Source of the DNA: Mesorhizobium comanense
Lineage (GTDB): Bacteria > Pseudomonadota > Alphaproteobacteria > Rhizobiales > Rhizobiaceae
Reading direction: 5' to 3'
Assembly (NCBI RefSeq): GCF_005503535.1
Contig: NZ_SCNN01000003.1
Span: forward strand, 1 to 64,000
DNA length: 64,000 bases
Shown: piece by piece, positions 8,468-16,455 of the stretch
Position numbering within the stretch: position 1 is the stretch's first letter
Layout of the letters: every line of letters starts with the position of its first letter
Program-made: the position numbers and the translations under genes
The notes under the pieces: generated by a model
Told to the model about the DNA's origin: nothing
What the model saw: the letters and a program-made list of their open reading frames with translations, nothing else
Database searches by the model: none

Positions 8468-9624
8468 GCGCCTCCGGCGAGCGTGCGCGGCACCAGCGCG
8501 TAGAACTCGGCCGCATTGCGCACCACGCCGGCGATCTCGCCGGCGGCATCGCCGGAGCCGGCGAACAGGTCGCCCCGCGCCGGCCCCGTGATGGCCGAGC
8601 CGGTGTCCTGCGCGATCATCAGCCGTCGGAACGGCTTTCCGTCGAAGGCGGTCAGCGTCGGCGCGTCGATATGGAAGGGCGTGCCGAATGTGTGCAGCAG
8701 CCGGTCGACCGCCATCGAGCGACCCGGCGTCAGCGGCACCTTGGCGGCGGCGATCGGGCCGAGGCTGGCCTGCGCCACCTCAGCCTCGCGGAAGAAGATG
8801 TAGGAGCGGTTCTGCCACAGGATCTCGTCGACGCGCTCCGGATGCGCCTTGAACCAGGCGCGGATCGACTGCATCGTCACCGCGGCGAGCGGGATTTCGC
8901 CTGCTTCACTCAGCACCTTGCCCGGTCCGGTGAAGCGCTGGCCCGATTTGGCGGCGTAGGTGACGCGGCAAAGCCGGCCGTCGGTCATGACGAGCCGCGC
9001 CGCGCCCTGCACATGGATGAAGAAGGCGTCGACCTTGTCGGCCAGCCAGGCGATCTCGAGGCCCTTACCGGCCAAAGCGCCGCGCTCGATCGCGCCGCGG
9101 TCGAAATATTCGGCGAGCCCGTCGCGCGTCCGGCGCGCGAAGGCGAGATAGGCGTCCATGCCCGCGGGCCGGTTCGCATCGTCGACATCGACGAGATCGG
9201 CGGGCCGCGACAGAAGCGGCACGGTGAAACGCGCCGTGCGCACCGGCGAGGCCTCGACCTGCGGTTCGTAGAAGCCGGTGACGAGGCCCGTGCCGGTCTC
9301 GGAGCGCACCAGCATCGGCGCGAAATGCCGTTCGAAGAAGGCCCGTGCCTGTGCTCCATCTTGCGGCGGCGCTTCACGCGCCTGCGCATAGGCGTCGGCG
9401 AAGGCGCCGAAGGCGACGCCGAGCGCGCCGCTGCGATAAGGCTTGGTCAGGATGTGGAAGGCCGAGCGACGGAACGCCTCGAAGGCGGGCAGATGGTCGT
9501 CGCCGGCCCAGCCGGGCAGATCGGCGAAGGTCTTCGCCGCCAGCAGCGGCGAGAGCGACACTCCGGCATCCCCGCTGCTATGCATGTCGTTATCCCGGAA
9601 CCGTTGCCCGCTTCCGGGCGACAT
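8464..9624 (-). CDS. mltA: Membrane-bound lytic murein transglycosylase A
   Basis: This 386-residue MltA-family enzyme should cleave peptidoglycan glycan strands to 1,6-anhydromuramyl products. The MltA barrel includes the region around GLVTGFYEPQVEAS. The C-terminal 3D domain carries the Asp-rich active site, IAQDTGSAITGPARGDLFAG. No clear signal peptide is visible, so the N-terminus is uncertain. The ATG at 9624 has GAGGT before it and follows the Tim44-like stop by 9 bases. An ATG at 9585 is an alternative. Its place beside Tim44-like, FxsA and SecB genes matches the usual rhizobial order. Confidence 0.88.
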   Translation of the reverse strand: MSPGSGQRFRDNDMHSSGDAGVSLSPLLAAKTFADLPGWAGDDHLPAFEAFRRSAFHILTKPYRSGALGVAFGAFADAYAQAREAPPQDGAQARAFFERHFAPMLVRSETGTGLVTGFYEPQVEASPVRTARFTVPLLSRPADLVDVDDANRPAGMDAYLAFARRTRDGLAEYFDRGAIERGALAGKGLEIAWLADKVDAFFIHVQGAARLVMTDGRLCRVTYAAKSGQRFTGPGKVLSEAGEIPLAAVTMQSIRAWFKAHPERVDEILWQNRSYIFFREAEVAQASLGPIAAAKVPLTPGRSMAVDRLLHTFGTPFHIDAPTLTAFDGKPFRRLMIAQDTGSAITGPARGDLFAGSGDAAGEIAGVVRNAAEFYALVPRTLAGGA

Positions 9625-9633
9625 GCATCGACC

Positions 9634-10341
9634 TCAGTCTTCTTCTTCGGTGGCGACGAGCTTCCAGTTCGGATCGCGCGAGCGCGTGTCGCGGGCGAAG
9701 GTCCAGACATCCTTGACCTCGGCCACTGTTTCGGGGTCGCCGTCGATGACCGTCCCGGCCTTGTCGCGCGTCGCCGAGATCAGCTCGCTGATGATGCGCA
9801 GCGTGACATGGGCCTCGCCATTCTTCATCTCGGCCGAGACGATGTCGGCCTTGTCGATGCCGACGAAGGAGGACTGGATCTTTTCCGACTTGGCCTCGCG
9901 TTCGCCGATCGCGGCGACGAAGCCGTCATAGACCTCGCGCGACAACAGGTTCTTCAGCGTCTTGCGGTCGCCGTCGGCGTAGGCCATGACGATCATCTCG
10001 TAGGCCATCTTGGCGCCGTCGACGAAACCCTTCGGCTCGAAGGACGCATCGCTGTCCTTGATCGCGCGCAGCCCCTTGTTGAGGTCGGTGTCGGGCGCGG
10101 CGAAGGCGTCGATCGCCGCATAGGTGTCCGCCGCCGGCTCTCCCGGCAGCCGCTTGCGCGGCAGGGAAACGACATTCTCGGCCTTCTGGGCGGCGTCCTT
10201 GTCGGCCGTACGCGACGCGGAATAGGGGTCGAAAGGCGGCCTTTCGCTACCGGTCCGACGGCCCAGCACATTGCGCAGTTGGAAAAAGATCACCACCGCC
10301 GCGATCAGGAAGAAAATCGTGCCGAAGTCGAAGAATCCCAT
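9634..10341 (-). CDS. Tim44-like (TimA-type) membrane-anchored protein
   Basis: This 235-residue protein begins MGFFDFGTIFFLIAAVVIFF, one N-terminal membrane anchor followed by QLRNVLGRRTG and a linker. The C-terminal Tim44 domain (about residues 90-230) has the NTF2-like cone fold, as in FEPKGFVDGAKMAYEMIV. In mitochondria Tim44 tethers the import motor, and the alphaproteobacterial relatives are thought to act at the inner membrane in protein handling. The ATG at 10341 was chosen because it begins at the anchor. It is divergent from fxsA. Confidence 0.85.
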   Translation of the reverse strand: MGFFDFGTIFFLIAAVVIFFQLRNVLGRRTGSERPPFDPYSASRTADKDAAQKAENVVSLPRKRLPGEPAADTYAAIDAFAAPDTDLNKGLRAIKDSDASFEPKGFVDGAKMAYEMIVMAYADGDRKTLKNLLSREVYDGFVAAIGEREAKSEKIQSSFVGIDKADIVSAEMKNGEAHVTLRIISELISATRDKAGTVIDGDPETVAEVKDVWTFARDTRSRDPNWKLVATEEED

Positions 10342-10539
10342 ATCTTCCGCCAATCAATCCCTGCCTCTTGGCCGGACCGCCAGGCCGGAGGCCCACGGTC
10401 GCATAGCGTTCAACATTCAAAGCATATAGAACGCAAGGCGCAATCATTCAAATCAAAGGCAGGCATACCTATCTAACAGGCCCAGTGCCAGCGGCGATTG
10501 GTCGCCGCCGGGCAAAACATCGAACCGATCGGTCCAGAT

Positions 10540-11040
10540 TTGCGCATTTCGCTGCTTCCCTTCTTTCTCCTCGCGCTTCCGCTGCTGGAAATCGCCGGTT
10601 TCGTCATCGTCGGCCGCGAGGTCGGCGCGCTGGCGACGGTCGGCCTGGTGCTGGCCTCCAGCATCGCCGGCGTGCTTCTGCTCCGCTACCAGGGTTTCGG
10701 CGTCATGGCCCGCATCCGCGCCGAGATGGCCGCCGGCCATAACCCCAGCCGCCACCTGGCGCACGGCGCCATGATCGTGGTGGCCGCGATCCTGCTGATC
10801 ATCCCCGGCTTCATCACCGACATTATCGGCCTGCTGCTGTTTGTGCCGCCGGTGCGCGACTTTGCCTGGAGCCGGTTCAAGGGCCGCATCGTGGTGGCCA
10901 CCAATTTCTCGGCCGGCGGCTTTCGCGGCCGCGGCCGCGACAAGGTCATCGACCTCGAAGACGGCGACTATTCGCGCGAGGACGATTTCAAGCGCGGGCC
11001 GGACCACAATTCGCCCTGGCGGCGCCTGAAGGACGACTAG
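10540..11040 (+). CDS. fxsA: FxsA family membrane protein
   Basis: About 166 residues from a TTG start at 10540 (M-R-I-S-L-L-P-F-F). An in-frame ATG at 10498 would add 14 polar residues. FxsA proteins have about four hydrophobic segments and a charged C-terminal tail. Seen here are FFLLALPLLEIAGFVIVG, ATVGLVLASSIAGVLLL and IIPGFITDIIGLLLFVPP. The tail GRGRDKVIDLEDGDYSREDD is acidic. Overexpressed FxsA relieves F-plasmid exclusion of phage T7 in E. coli, but its normal role is unclear. It lies next to secB, as is common in alphaproteobacteria. Confidence 0.82.
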   Translation: MRISLLPFFLLALPLLEIAGFVIVGREVGALATVGLVLASSIAGVLLLRYQGFGVMARIRAEMAAGHNPSRHLAHGAMIVVAAILLIIPGFITDIIGLLLFVPPVRDFAWSRFKGRIVVATNFSAGGFRGRGRDKVIDLEDGDYSREDDFKRGPDHNSPWRRLKDD

Positions 11041-11090
11041 GTCGCGCTTCCGGCCTGCTTCCGAGCTTTGGCGCAGTCCCAGCCGGGCTC

Positions 11091-11295
11091 CTTTCCTCTC
11101 CCTCCGGAGGGGGGAGAGGTGGCTCGGCGAAGCCGAGACGGAGTGGGGGAATTGCCTGGCAACCGCCGCGAACGGATATTGAAAAGCGACTAAGACGCAG
11201 GCCTTGCTTCGCCTTACGGTCAACGGGTTCGACCCCCACTCCGTCGAGCTTCGCTCGACACCTCTCCCCCGATCGACGGGGGGAGAGGAAGGGCG
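11091..11295. repeat. Intergenic palindromic repeat, family A (inverted pair)
   Basis: The first unit runs from CTCTCCCTCCGGAGGGGGGAGAG to GACGGAGTGGGGG. The second, reversed, runs from CCCCCACTCCGTCGAGCTTC to CCCGATCGACGGGGGGAGAG. The arms match the blocks at 3.5, 34.0 and 58.7 kb. It occupies most of the 455-base gap between fxsA and secB, and no gene was seen in the rest. Confidence 0.75.
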
Positions 11296-11495
11296 CTCTT
11301 CCGCAACGGCTATGGAGGACGGGCAGCCAGGTGAGGGGCAGCGCTGACTTTGGCGATTGACCCCACCCACAAAAGGTCGGCGCCGTCGCCTCGGATCACA
11401 AGGCGGCAAACCTTGTCTTGTCATGTCGGCCATGCTAGCCAACCCCCGATTTCAATTCGGTCAGCAAAGCTGCCCAGGGGAAAAGGAAAAGGCTC

Positions 11496-12002
11496 ATGGC
11501 CAGCAATGACGACGCGCCGACCGGCGCGGCCAACGGAAACGGCAACGCGGGCGCGCAGCCGTCGCTCAACGTTCTGGCCCAGTATGTGAAGGACCTGTCC
11601 TTCGAAAGCCCCGGCGCGCCGAACTCGCTGCGCGGCCGCGACAAGGCCCCCGGCATCGCCATCAACGTCAACGTCAACGCCAACCCGCTTTCCGACAAGC
11701 AGTTCGACGTCAACCTGACGCTGAACGCCAAGGCCTCCTTCGACCAGGAAGTGCTGTTCAACGTCGAGCTGGTCTATGGCGGCGTCTTCGCCATTTCGGG
11801 CTTCCCGCAGGAGCACATGCTGCCGATCCTGTTCATCGAATGCCCGCGCCTGCTGTTCCCCTTCGCGCGCCAGATCATCGCCGAGGCCACCCGCAATGGC
11901 GGCTTCCCGCCGCTGATGCTCGACCCGATCGACTTCGCGCAGATGTTCCAGCAGAAGATCGCCGAGGACCAGGCCGCCGCGTCGAAGGTCCAGGTCAGCT
12001 GA
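11496..12002 (+). CDS. secB: Protein-export chaperone SecB
   Basis: This 168-residue cytosolic chaperone keeps preproteins unfolded and hands them to SecA. After a Gly/Asn-rich N-terminal extension, the SecB core runs from [19 protein letters not shown]. It includes [20 protein letters not shown], the [15 protein letters not shown] segment, and [20 protein letters not shown] with [17 protein letters not shown]. All are hallmarks of the family. A clear intrinsic terminator follows. Confidence 0.95.
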   Translation: MASNDDAPTGAANGNGNAGAQPSLNVLAQYVKDLSFESPGAPNSLRGRDKAPGIAINVNVNANPLSDKQFDVNLTLNAKASFDQEVLFNVELVYGGVFAISGFPQEHMLPILFIECPRLLFPFARQIIAEATRNGGFPPLMLDPIDFAQMFQQKIAEDQAAASKVQVS

Positions 12003-12024
12003 TTTCAGCCTGAACGGATTGCTT

Positions 12025-12056
12025 GAAAAACCCGGCCTTGCGCCGGGTTTTTTGTT
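12025..12056 (+). terminator. Intrinsic terminator after secB
   Basis: AAAAA, then the stem CCCGGC (12031-12036) and GCCGGG (12042-12047) around CTTGC, then a run of six T. It lies 22 bases after the secB stop. The stem is the same as that of the hairpin at 139-155. Confidence 0.85.
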
Positions 12057-12096
12057 GCCGCGGCGCACTGTCCTCGGCAAGGGCTGGCGGGACAGC

Positions 12097-12247
12097 ACCC
12101 CTCTCTGGCCTGCCGGCCATCTCCCCCGCAAGGGGGGAGATTGGATGTCACGCCGGGTTTCGCCAATCGCCGATGATGAGACGCTGTCCGCGAAGCTGCC
12201 GATCTCCGCCCTTGCGGGGGAGATGCCCGGCAGGGCAGAGGGGGGTG
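12097..12247. repeat. Intergenic palindromic repeat, family C (inverted pair)
   Basis: The left unit is CCCCTCTCTGGCCTGCCGGC plus CATCTCCCCC and a GCAAGGGGGG hairpin arm. The right unit is the inverse, GGGGGAGATGCCCGGC plus AGGGCAGAGGGG. Between them are GATTGGATGTCACGCCGG and TTTCGCCAATC, also found in the copies at 22.1 and 62.1 kb. No gene was seen in the surrounding 499-base gap (12003-12501). Confidence 0.75.
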
Positions 12248-12501
12248 TGACGGAGCTCGGCGTGGACAGAGCTCTTCTGGACCGCCCGCTCGTGAGCGGC
12301 ACCCTACGGAACACCGCACAACTCCTGCGGATTCCAGAACACTTCCCAGTGTAACCCAGCCCTATCATCGCCGCCTCAGGCAATGGCTCCCCGGCGGTCG
12401 CGGCCGCCCTCGCGTAGGCGATCCGCCGGGGCGCGCCTGCTTCCGTGCGTGCCGGCTTCCCGCGCTTCGGGCGGCGCGCGCCAACAAACAGGGGAACGAC
12501 G

Positions 12502-14142
12502 ATGAAATTCATGCTGACCGACAGGAAACTGCATCCGCGCGCCAGGCCATTGGCCGACGATTTCAGGAAGGGCGGCGTCAGCCGCCGCGAATACCTGGCG
12601 CTCATGGCCGGCCTCGGCGTCAGCGCCGCCGGCGCCTTGGCGCTGGGCGGGCTCGCCGCGCCGCCCGCCCGCGCCGCCGAGCCGAAGAAGGGCGGCACGC
12701 TGCGCGTCGCCATGAACGTCAAGGGTTTCAAGGACCCGCGCACCTTCGACGGCGTCGAGATGTCCAACGTCGCGCGCCACTGCAATGAATATCTGGTGCG
12801 CTGGAACACGGATTTCTCCTTCGAGCCCTGGCTCCTGGAAAAGTGGGAGATGAGCGACGACGCCAAAACGCTCACGCTGCATGTGCGCAAGGGCATCACC
12901 TGGTCGAATGGCGACACCTTCAACGCCGAGGACGTCGTCCACAACCTCACCCGCTGGTGCGAGGCCGGCGTCGCCGGCAATTCGGTCGCCGCGCGCATGG
13001 GCGCGCTGGTCAATGCCGACACCAAGAAGGTGGTCGACGGCGGCATCGAGAAGGTCGACGACCACACCATCAAGCTCAATTTGCCGAAACCCGACATCTC
13101 GCTGATCGCCGGCATGGCCGATTATCCCGCGCTCGTCATGCACCGCTCCTATGATGGCGGCGGCGACCCGATGAAGGCACTCGCCATCACCACGGGCCCC
13201 TGTGAACTGGTGAAATGGGACGCCGAGACGGGCGCGGAGGTGAAGCGCAAGGACAAGCCCTGGTGGAAGGGCGAGTTCTGGCTCGATGGCATCCAGTGGA
13301 TCGACTACGGCTCCGACCCCAACGCCATGCTGTCGGCCTTCGAATCCGGCGAGATCGACACCGACCACGAAACCACGGCCGACGCCGTCTCGCAGACCGA
13401 GAAGATGGGGTTGAAGAATTCCGAGATCGCCACCGGCTCCACCATCGTCGCCCGCTTCAATGTCGGCAACGCGCCCTATGACGACGTCAAGGTGCGCCGC
13501 GCCGCCCAGCTTGCCGTCGACAATTCCGCGGTGCTGAAGCTCGGCCTCGACGGCCGCGGCAAACCCGCCGACAACCATCATGTCGGCCCCATGCACCCCG
13601 AATATGCCGATATCGGCCCGGCCAGGCGCGACGTCGAGGCGGCGAAGACGCTGCTGAAGGAAGCCGGCAAATCAGACCACGAGTACGAGCTGATCTCGGT
13701 CGACATCGAATGGCAGAAAAGCACGGCCGATGCGATTGCCGCGCAGATCCGCGAGGCCGGCCTCAAGATCAAGCGCACCGTGCTGCCCGCCGCCACCTTC
13801 TGGAACGACTGGAGCAAGTTCCCCTACTCCTGCACCGAATGGCTCGGCCGCCCGCTTGGCGTCCAGGTGCTGGCGCTCGCCTACAAGTCCGGCGCCGCGT
13901 GGAACGAAAGCGCCTATGCCAACAAGGAGTTCGACGAGCTGCTCGACAAGGCGCTCGCCATGCCCGACGCCAAGGCCCGCAAGGAGATCATGGCCGGCAT
14001 CGAGAAGAATCTGCGCGATTCCGGCATCATCATCCAGCCCTACTGGCGCTCCGTCTACCGGACGTATCGCAAGGGGGTGGAGGGATGCGAACAGCACCAG
14101 GCGCTGGAGCAGCATTTCGAGAAGGTCTGGATCGAGGGGTGA
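12502..14142 (+). CDS. Peptide/oligopeptide-type ABC transporter substrate-binding protein (SBP_bac_5)
   Basis: This 546-residue periplasmic protein is of the DppA/OppA/NikA family. The N-terminus carries a twin-arginine signal ([14 protein letters not shown]) before the hydrophobic stretch ending [12 protein letters not shown], so Tat export is likely. Family motifs include [34 protein letters not shown] and [26 protein letters not shown] before the ATG at 12502 supports that start. Permease and ATPase genes are absent on both sides, so it is an orphan here. The ligand is unknown. Confidence 0.85.
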   Translation: MKFMLTDRKLHPRARPLADDFRKGGVSRREYLALMAGLGVSAAGALALGGLAAPPARAAEPKKGGTLRVAMNVKGFKDPRTFDGVEMSNVARHCNEYLVRWNTDFSFEPWLLEKWEMSDDAKTLTLHVRKGITWSNGDTFNAEDVVHNLTRWCEAGVAGNSVAARMGALVNADTKKVVDGGIEKVDDHTIKLNLPKPDISLIAGMADYPALVMHRSYDGGGDPMKALAITTGPCELVKWDAETGAEVKRKDKPWWKGEFWLDGIQWIDYGSDPNAMLSAFESGEIDTDHETTADAVSQTEKMGLKNSEIATGSTIVARFNVGNAPYDDVKVRRAAQLAVDNSAVLKLGLDGRGKPADNHHVGPMHPEYADIGPARRDVEAAKTLLKEAGKSDHEYELISVDIEWQKSTADAIAAQIREAGLKIKRTVLPAATFWNDWSKFPYSCTEWLGRPLGVQVLALAYKSGAAWNESAYANKEFDELLDKALAMPDAKARKEIMAGIEKNLRDSGIIIQPYWRSVYRTYRKGVEGCEQHQALEQHFEKVWIEG

Positions 14143-14160
14143 GGCGCCGACGCTTCTTGC

Positions 14161-14349
14161 CTTCTCCCCTTGTGGGAGAAGGTGGATTGCCGCGAAGCGG
14201 CAAGACGGATGAGGGGTGCGCCACGGAGTGGGGCGTTGGTATCCAAGGCTGAGATTTTCCGACGGTTGACCGCAGCGCCAGGCTGGAACACCCCTCATCC
14301 GTCTCGGCGCTGACGCGCCGATCCACCTTCTCCCGCAAGGGGAGAAGGA
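14161..14349. repeat. Intergenic palindromic repeat, family B (inverted pair)
   Basis: The left unit is CTTCTCCCCTTGTGGGAGAA, then GGTGGATTGCCGCGAAGCGG, then CAAGACGGATGAGGGGTG. The right unit is its inverse, CCCCTCATCCGTCTCGGCGC to CACCTTCTCCCGCAAGGGGA. Each unit has a GGGAGAAGG hairpin and a small GC hairpin. It recurs at 14.9-15.1 and 60.4 kb. Confidence 0.75.
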
Positions 14350-14369
14350 AGAGGCGTCAGCGCCCGCCC

Positions 14370-14885
14370 CTACCGCCCCAACTTAACCCCAGGCGCCAGC
14401 CGCCGGATCGCCGCCATCATCTCGGCTTCCGAAATATCCAGCGACGACATCTCCATATGCACGGTGTGCCCGCCGCCCGGCAGCATCAGGCCCACCGCAT
14501 TGGCGCTGGAATATTTGATCGCCTCCGGCAGCGGCCCGGTCAGCTCGAAATTCACCAGCGTCGGCCCGCCATGGTTGCCATGCACCAGCCCGGCGCTGCG
14601 CACCGTCTCCCACGGCACCAGCACATCACCGGCGCGCTTGTCGCGAAATCCCTTGGCATCCAGCGTGACCTGAACCCCGCTGTCGAACCCGCTGCCCGCC
14701 TTGTACAGCCCCCAGCCAAGGCAGCCGAGGGCGAAGAGGATGAGCAGAAACACCGGCCCGCGCGTCATGTCGGACGAAATCGCGCGAAACGCCAGAACGC
14801 CGGCAACCGCCGCGCCGATGAACGGCGCGATGATTTGAAATGTGTTGCTGGAGGCGCTGTTGCGGATCTCGACGGGGGCGGACAT
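14370..14885 (-). CDS. Hypothetical protein with two membrane helices
   Basis: This 171-residue protein begins MSAPVEIRNSASSNTFQII. Two hydrophobic segments lie near residues 18-35 and 42-60. A soluble C-terminal half follows, with VTLDAKGFRDKRAGDVLVPW and TVHMEMSSLDISEAEMMAAI. The layout (two helices, then a beta-rich domain with WETVRSAGL) resembles small PH-like membrane proteins, but no family is recognised. The ATG at 14885 begins the conserved-looking part. It is flanked by family B repeats on both sides. Confidence 0.55.
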   Translation of the reverse strand: MSAPVEIRNSASSNTFQIIAPFIGAAVAGVLAFRAISSDMTRGPVFLLILFALGCLGWGLYKAGSGFDSGVQVTLDAKGFRDKRAGDVLVPWETVRSAGLVHGNHGGPTLVNFELTGPLPEAIKYSSANAVGLMLPGGGHTVHMEMSSLDISEAEMMAAIRRLAPGVKLGR

Positions 14886-14943
14886 GGCTGGAGTGAAGCG
14901 CAACGACACCAAACTGTCGAGAGCAGCCGGCGAACCGCGTCCT

Positions 14944-15119
14944 TCCCTTCCCCCCTTGTGGGGGAAGGTGGCCTCGCGAAGCGAGGTCGGATGAGGGGTG
15001 CTCCAGCTTGGCGCCACGTCAGCCACAAGCAGATTCACTACGCCTTACTCCGCTGGAACACCCCTCAACCGTCTCGGCGCTGACGCGCCGATCCACCTTC
15101 TCCCACAAGGGGAGAAGGT
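14944..15119. repeat. Intergenic palindromic repeat, family B (second inverted pair)
   Basis: The left unit is CTTCCCCCCTTGTGGGGGAA plus GGTGGCCTCGCGAAGCGAGG and TCGGATGAGGGGTG. The right unit starts CCCCTCAACCGTCTCGGCGC and ends CTTCTCCCACAAGGGGAGAA. The right unit is nearly identical to the right unit at 14.29-14.35 kb. Confidence 0.75.
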
Positions 15120-15146
15120 CAGCAGCGTCCAAGCCTTGGACGCCCG

Positions 15147-15848
15147 CTAGCTCTCGACCGCTTCTTGCGAGGAGGCCCGCTCCCGGCAGAAATACAGGAT
15201 CGCCAGCATCACCACGGCGACCAGAATGCTGTAGTAGATCGATATGCGCGCGTAGGCCTCGGCCTTTTCCAGGGGAAACTCGCGACCGGCCGCGTTCGCG
15301 CGGGCCATCATCGAGGCGATCAGCGCATCATGCGAAAACAACTGATTTATCGCGGCCAGCGGCACGCTCGATGCCGCCATCACGGCGTTGTAGAGTTTTG
15401 CCCTGGGCTCGAACCGCAGCAGCATCGCGCCGCACCAGCAGCAAAGACAGCCGTAAAGCGTAACCGCCGCAATTTTCAGCGGCGTCTGCTCCACCATGAA
15501 CAGGAAAGGCATGCCGTGGTCGGGAACGGTCTGGTTGAGAAGCGTCAACAGACCGGAAATGAGGCTCACCGTGCCCAACACAAGGTTCGGCCACTGACGC
15601 TGGCCTGCAGGCTTCTCGTCAAGCGCGTAGGCCAGCAGCCATTCGCCCAAGGAAGCGTTGGTCAGCCGAGCCACGGTGAGTAGAAGCGTCACGACCAACG
15701 CGCAGCCCGCCCCGGACAGCGGCTGGCCGAGAACCATCTCGGCGACGCCGAGCCGGTTGGCCAGTGCAACGGCCACGCCGATCCAGGCGGCATCGATGCA
15801 AAGGCTGAAGAATGCCACGACATATTTGCGCAATTTGAAATCCCCCAA
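15147..15848 (-). CDS. Hypothetical polytopic membrane protein
   Basis: This 233-residue protein has about five hydrophobic segments, for example YVVAFFSLCIDAAWIGVAVA, CALVVTLLLTVARL, LVLGTVSLISGLLTLL and IYYSILVAVVMLAILYF. The order of segments and the SLGEWLLAYALDE stretch after the second helix recall RDD-family proteins, but the RDD signature residues are not clear. No function is assigned. It is followed on the same strand by LepA only after several other genes, so no operon is evident. Confidence 0.5.
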   Translation of the reverse strand: MGDFKLRKYVVAFFSLCIDAAWIGVAVALANRLGVAEMVLGQPLSGAGCALVVTLLLTVARLTNASLGEWLLAYALDEKPAGQRQWPNLVLGTVSLISGLLTLLNQTVPDHGMPFLFMVEQTPLKIAAVTLYGCLCCWCGAMLLRFEPRAKLYNAVMAASSVPLAAINQLFSHDALIASMMARANAAGREFPLEKAEAYARISIYYSILVAVVMLAILYFCRERASSQEAVES

Positions 15849-15882
15849 AGGAGCTAAATGTATTGCGCTTGTCAGTTGCTCA

Positions 15883-16239
15883 TCAATCGCATTTCAGCAG
15901 CGTCCAGATCCAGCCGTTGAAGGTCAGCACCAGGAACGGATAGCCGGCCGCCGGCAGGGGCGAGGATGTGGGCAGAAGCGGCGCGCCCCAGAGGATCATC
16001 AAGGACGAGACGACGAAGAGCGCGGCGGCGACGAAGGCGGTGAGCCGCATCCACAGCGCGAAGGTGGCTTGCGCGCTGACCATGACGAGCCCCGCCGCCC
16101 ATAGCGCGATGCTGTCACCATAGGAAGGCACGCCGGCCGGCAAGCCCGCCGCATTGCCGGCCAGAAGCAGCGCCTCGCCGGCAAGGAAGGTGAGGAAGCC
16201 CGCTGCGACGCAGTCATTGCCCAGCCGCTGGTATTTCAT
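15883..16239 (-). CDS. Small hypothetical membrane protein
   Basis: This 118-residue protein begins MKYQRLGNDCVAAGFLTFLA. Three to four hydrophobic stretches are visible, including AAGLVMVSAQATFALWMRL and AALFVVSSLMILWGAPLL. It ends FNGWIWTLLKCD. It lies 34 bases upstream of the 15.1-15.8 kb membrane protein on the same strand, so the two may be co-transcribed. The family is not recognised. Confidence 0.5.
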   Translation of the reverse strand: MKYQRLGNDCVAAGFLTFLAGEALLLAGNAAGLPAGVPSYGDSIALWAAGLVMVSAQATFALWMRLTAFVAAALFVVSSLMILWGAPLLPTSSPLPAAGYPFLVLTFNGWIWTLLKCD

Positions 16240-16455
16240 GGTGAACAGCGCGGTGGCAACACGAGCGTCGCGCCGTCAATCGTCCAAAAAGGGTTTCACG
16301 GAGCGAGGCGCTGGCGACGAATGTGCCGGCGAGGCCGAAGGCGCCATCGTGTGCCACCGACGATGGGGCGACGCCTTTGGCTCGGTAGGTGTGGGACTCG
16401 CCGCGCAGAAATTTTCTGCTGCGAGCGCTCTCACGGCGGCGCAATTTTGCGTTGG
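16240..16455. other. Intergenic junction between GC-rich backbone and low-GC island
   Basis: These 216 bases separate the small membrane protein from the DUF262 gene. They contain two imperfect inverted repeats: GGCGCCATCG facing CGATGGGGCG (near 16339-16374), and GCAGAAATTTTCTGC near 16409. No confident gene or attachment site was found. Confidence 0.35.

Noticed and set aside
8671..10476. 601-codon open frame on the plus strand
   Set aside because: Antisense to mltA and the Tim44-like gene, which both have clear domains.
11421..13115. 564-codon open frame on the minus strand spanning secB and the binding protein
   Set aside because: It crosses secB, its terminator and a repeat block, and the product has no recognisable domain.
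16214..16444. 76-codon open frame on the minus strand beside the low-GC island
   Set aside because: No ribosome-binding site, overlaps the start of a better-supported membrane protein, and made partly of inverted repeats.
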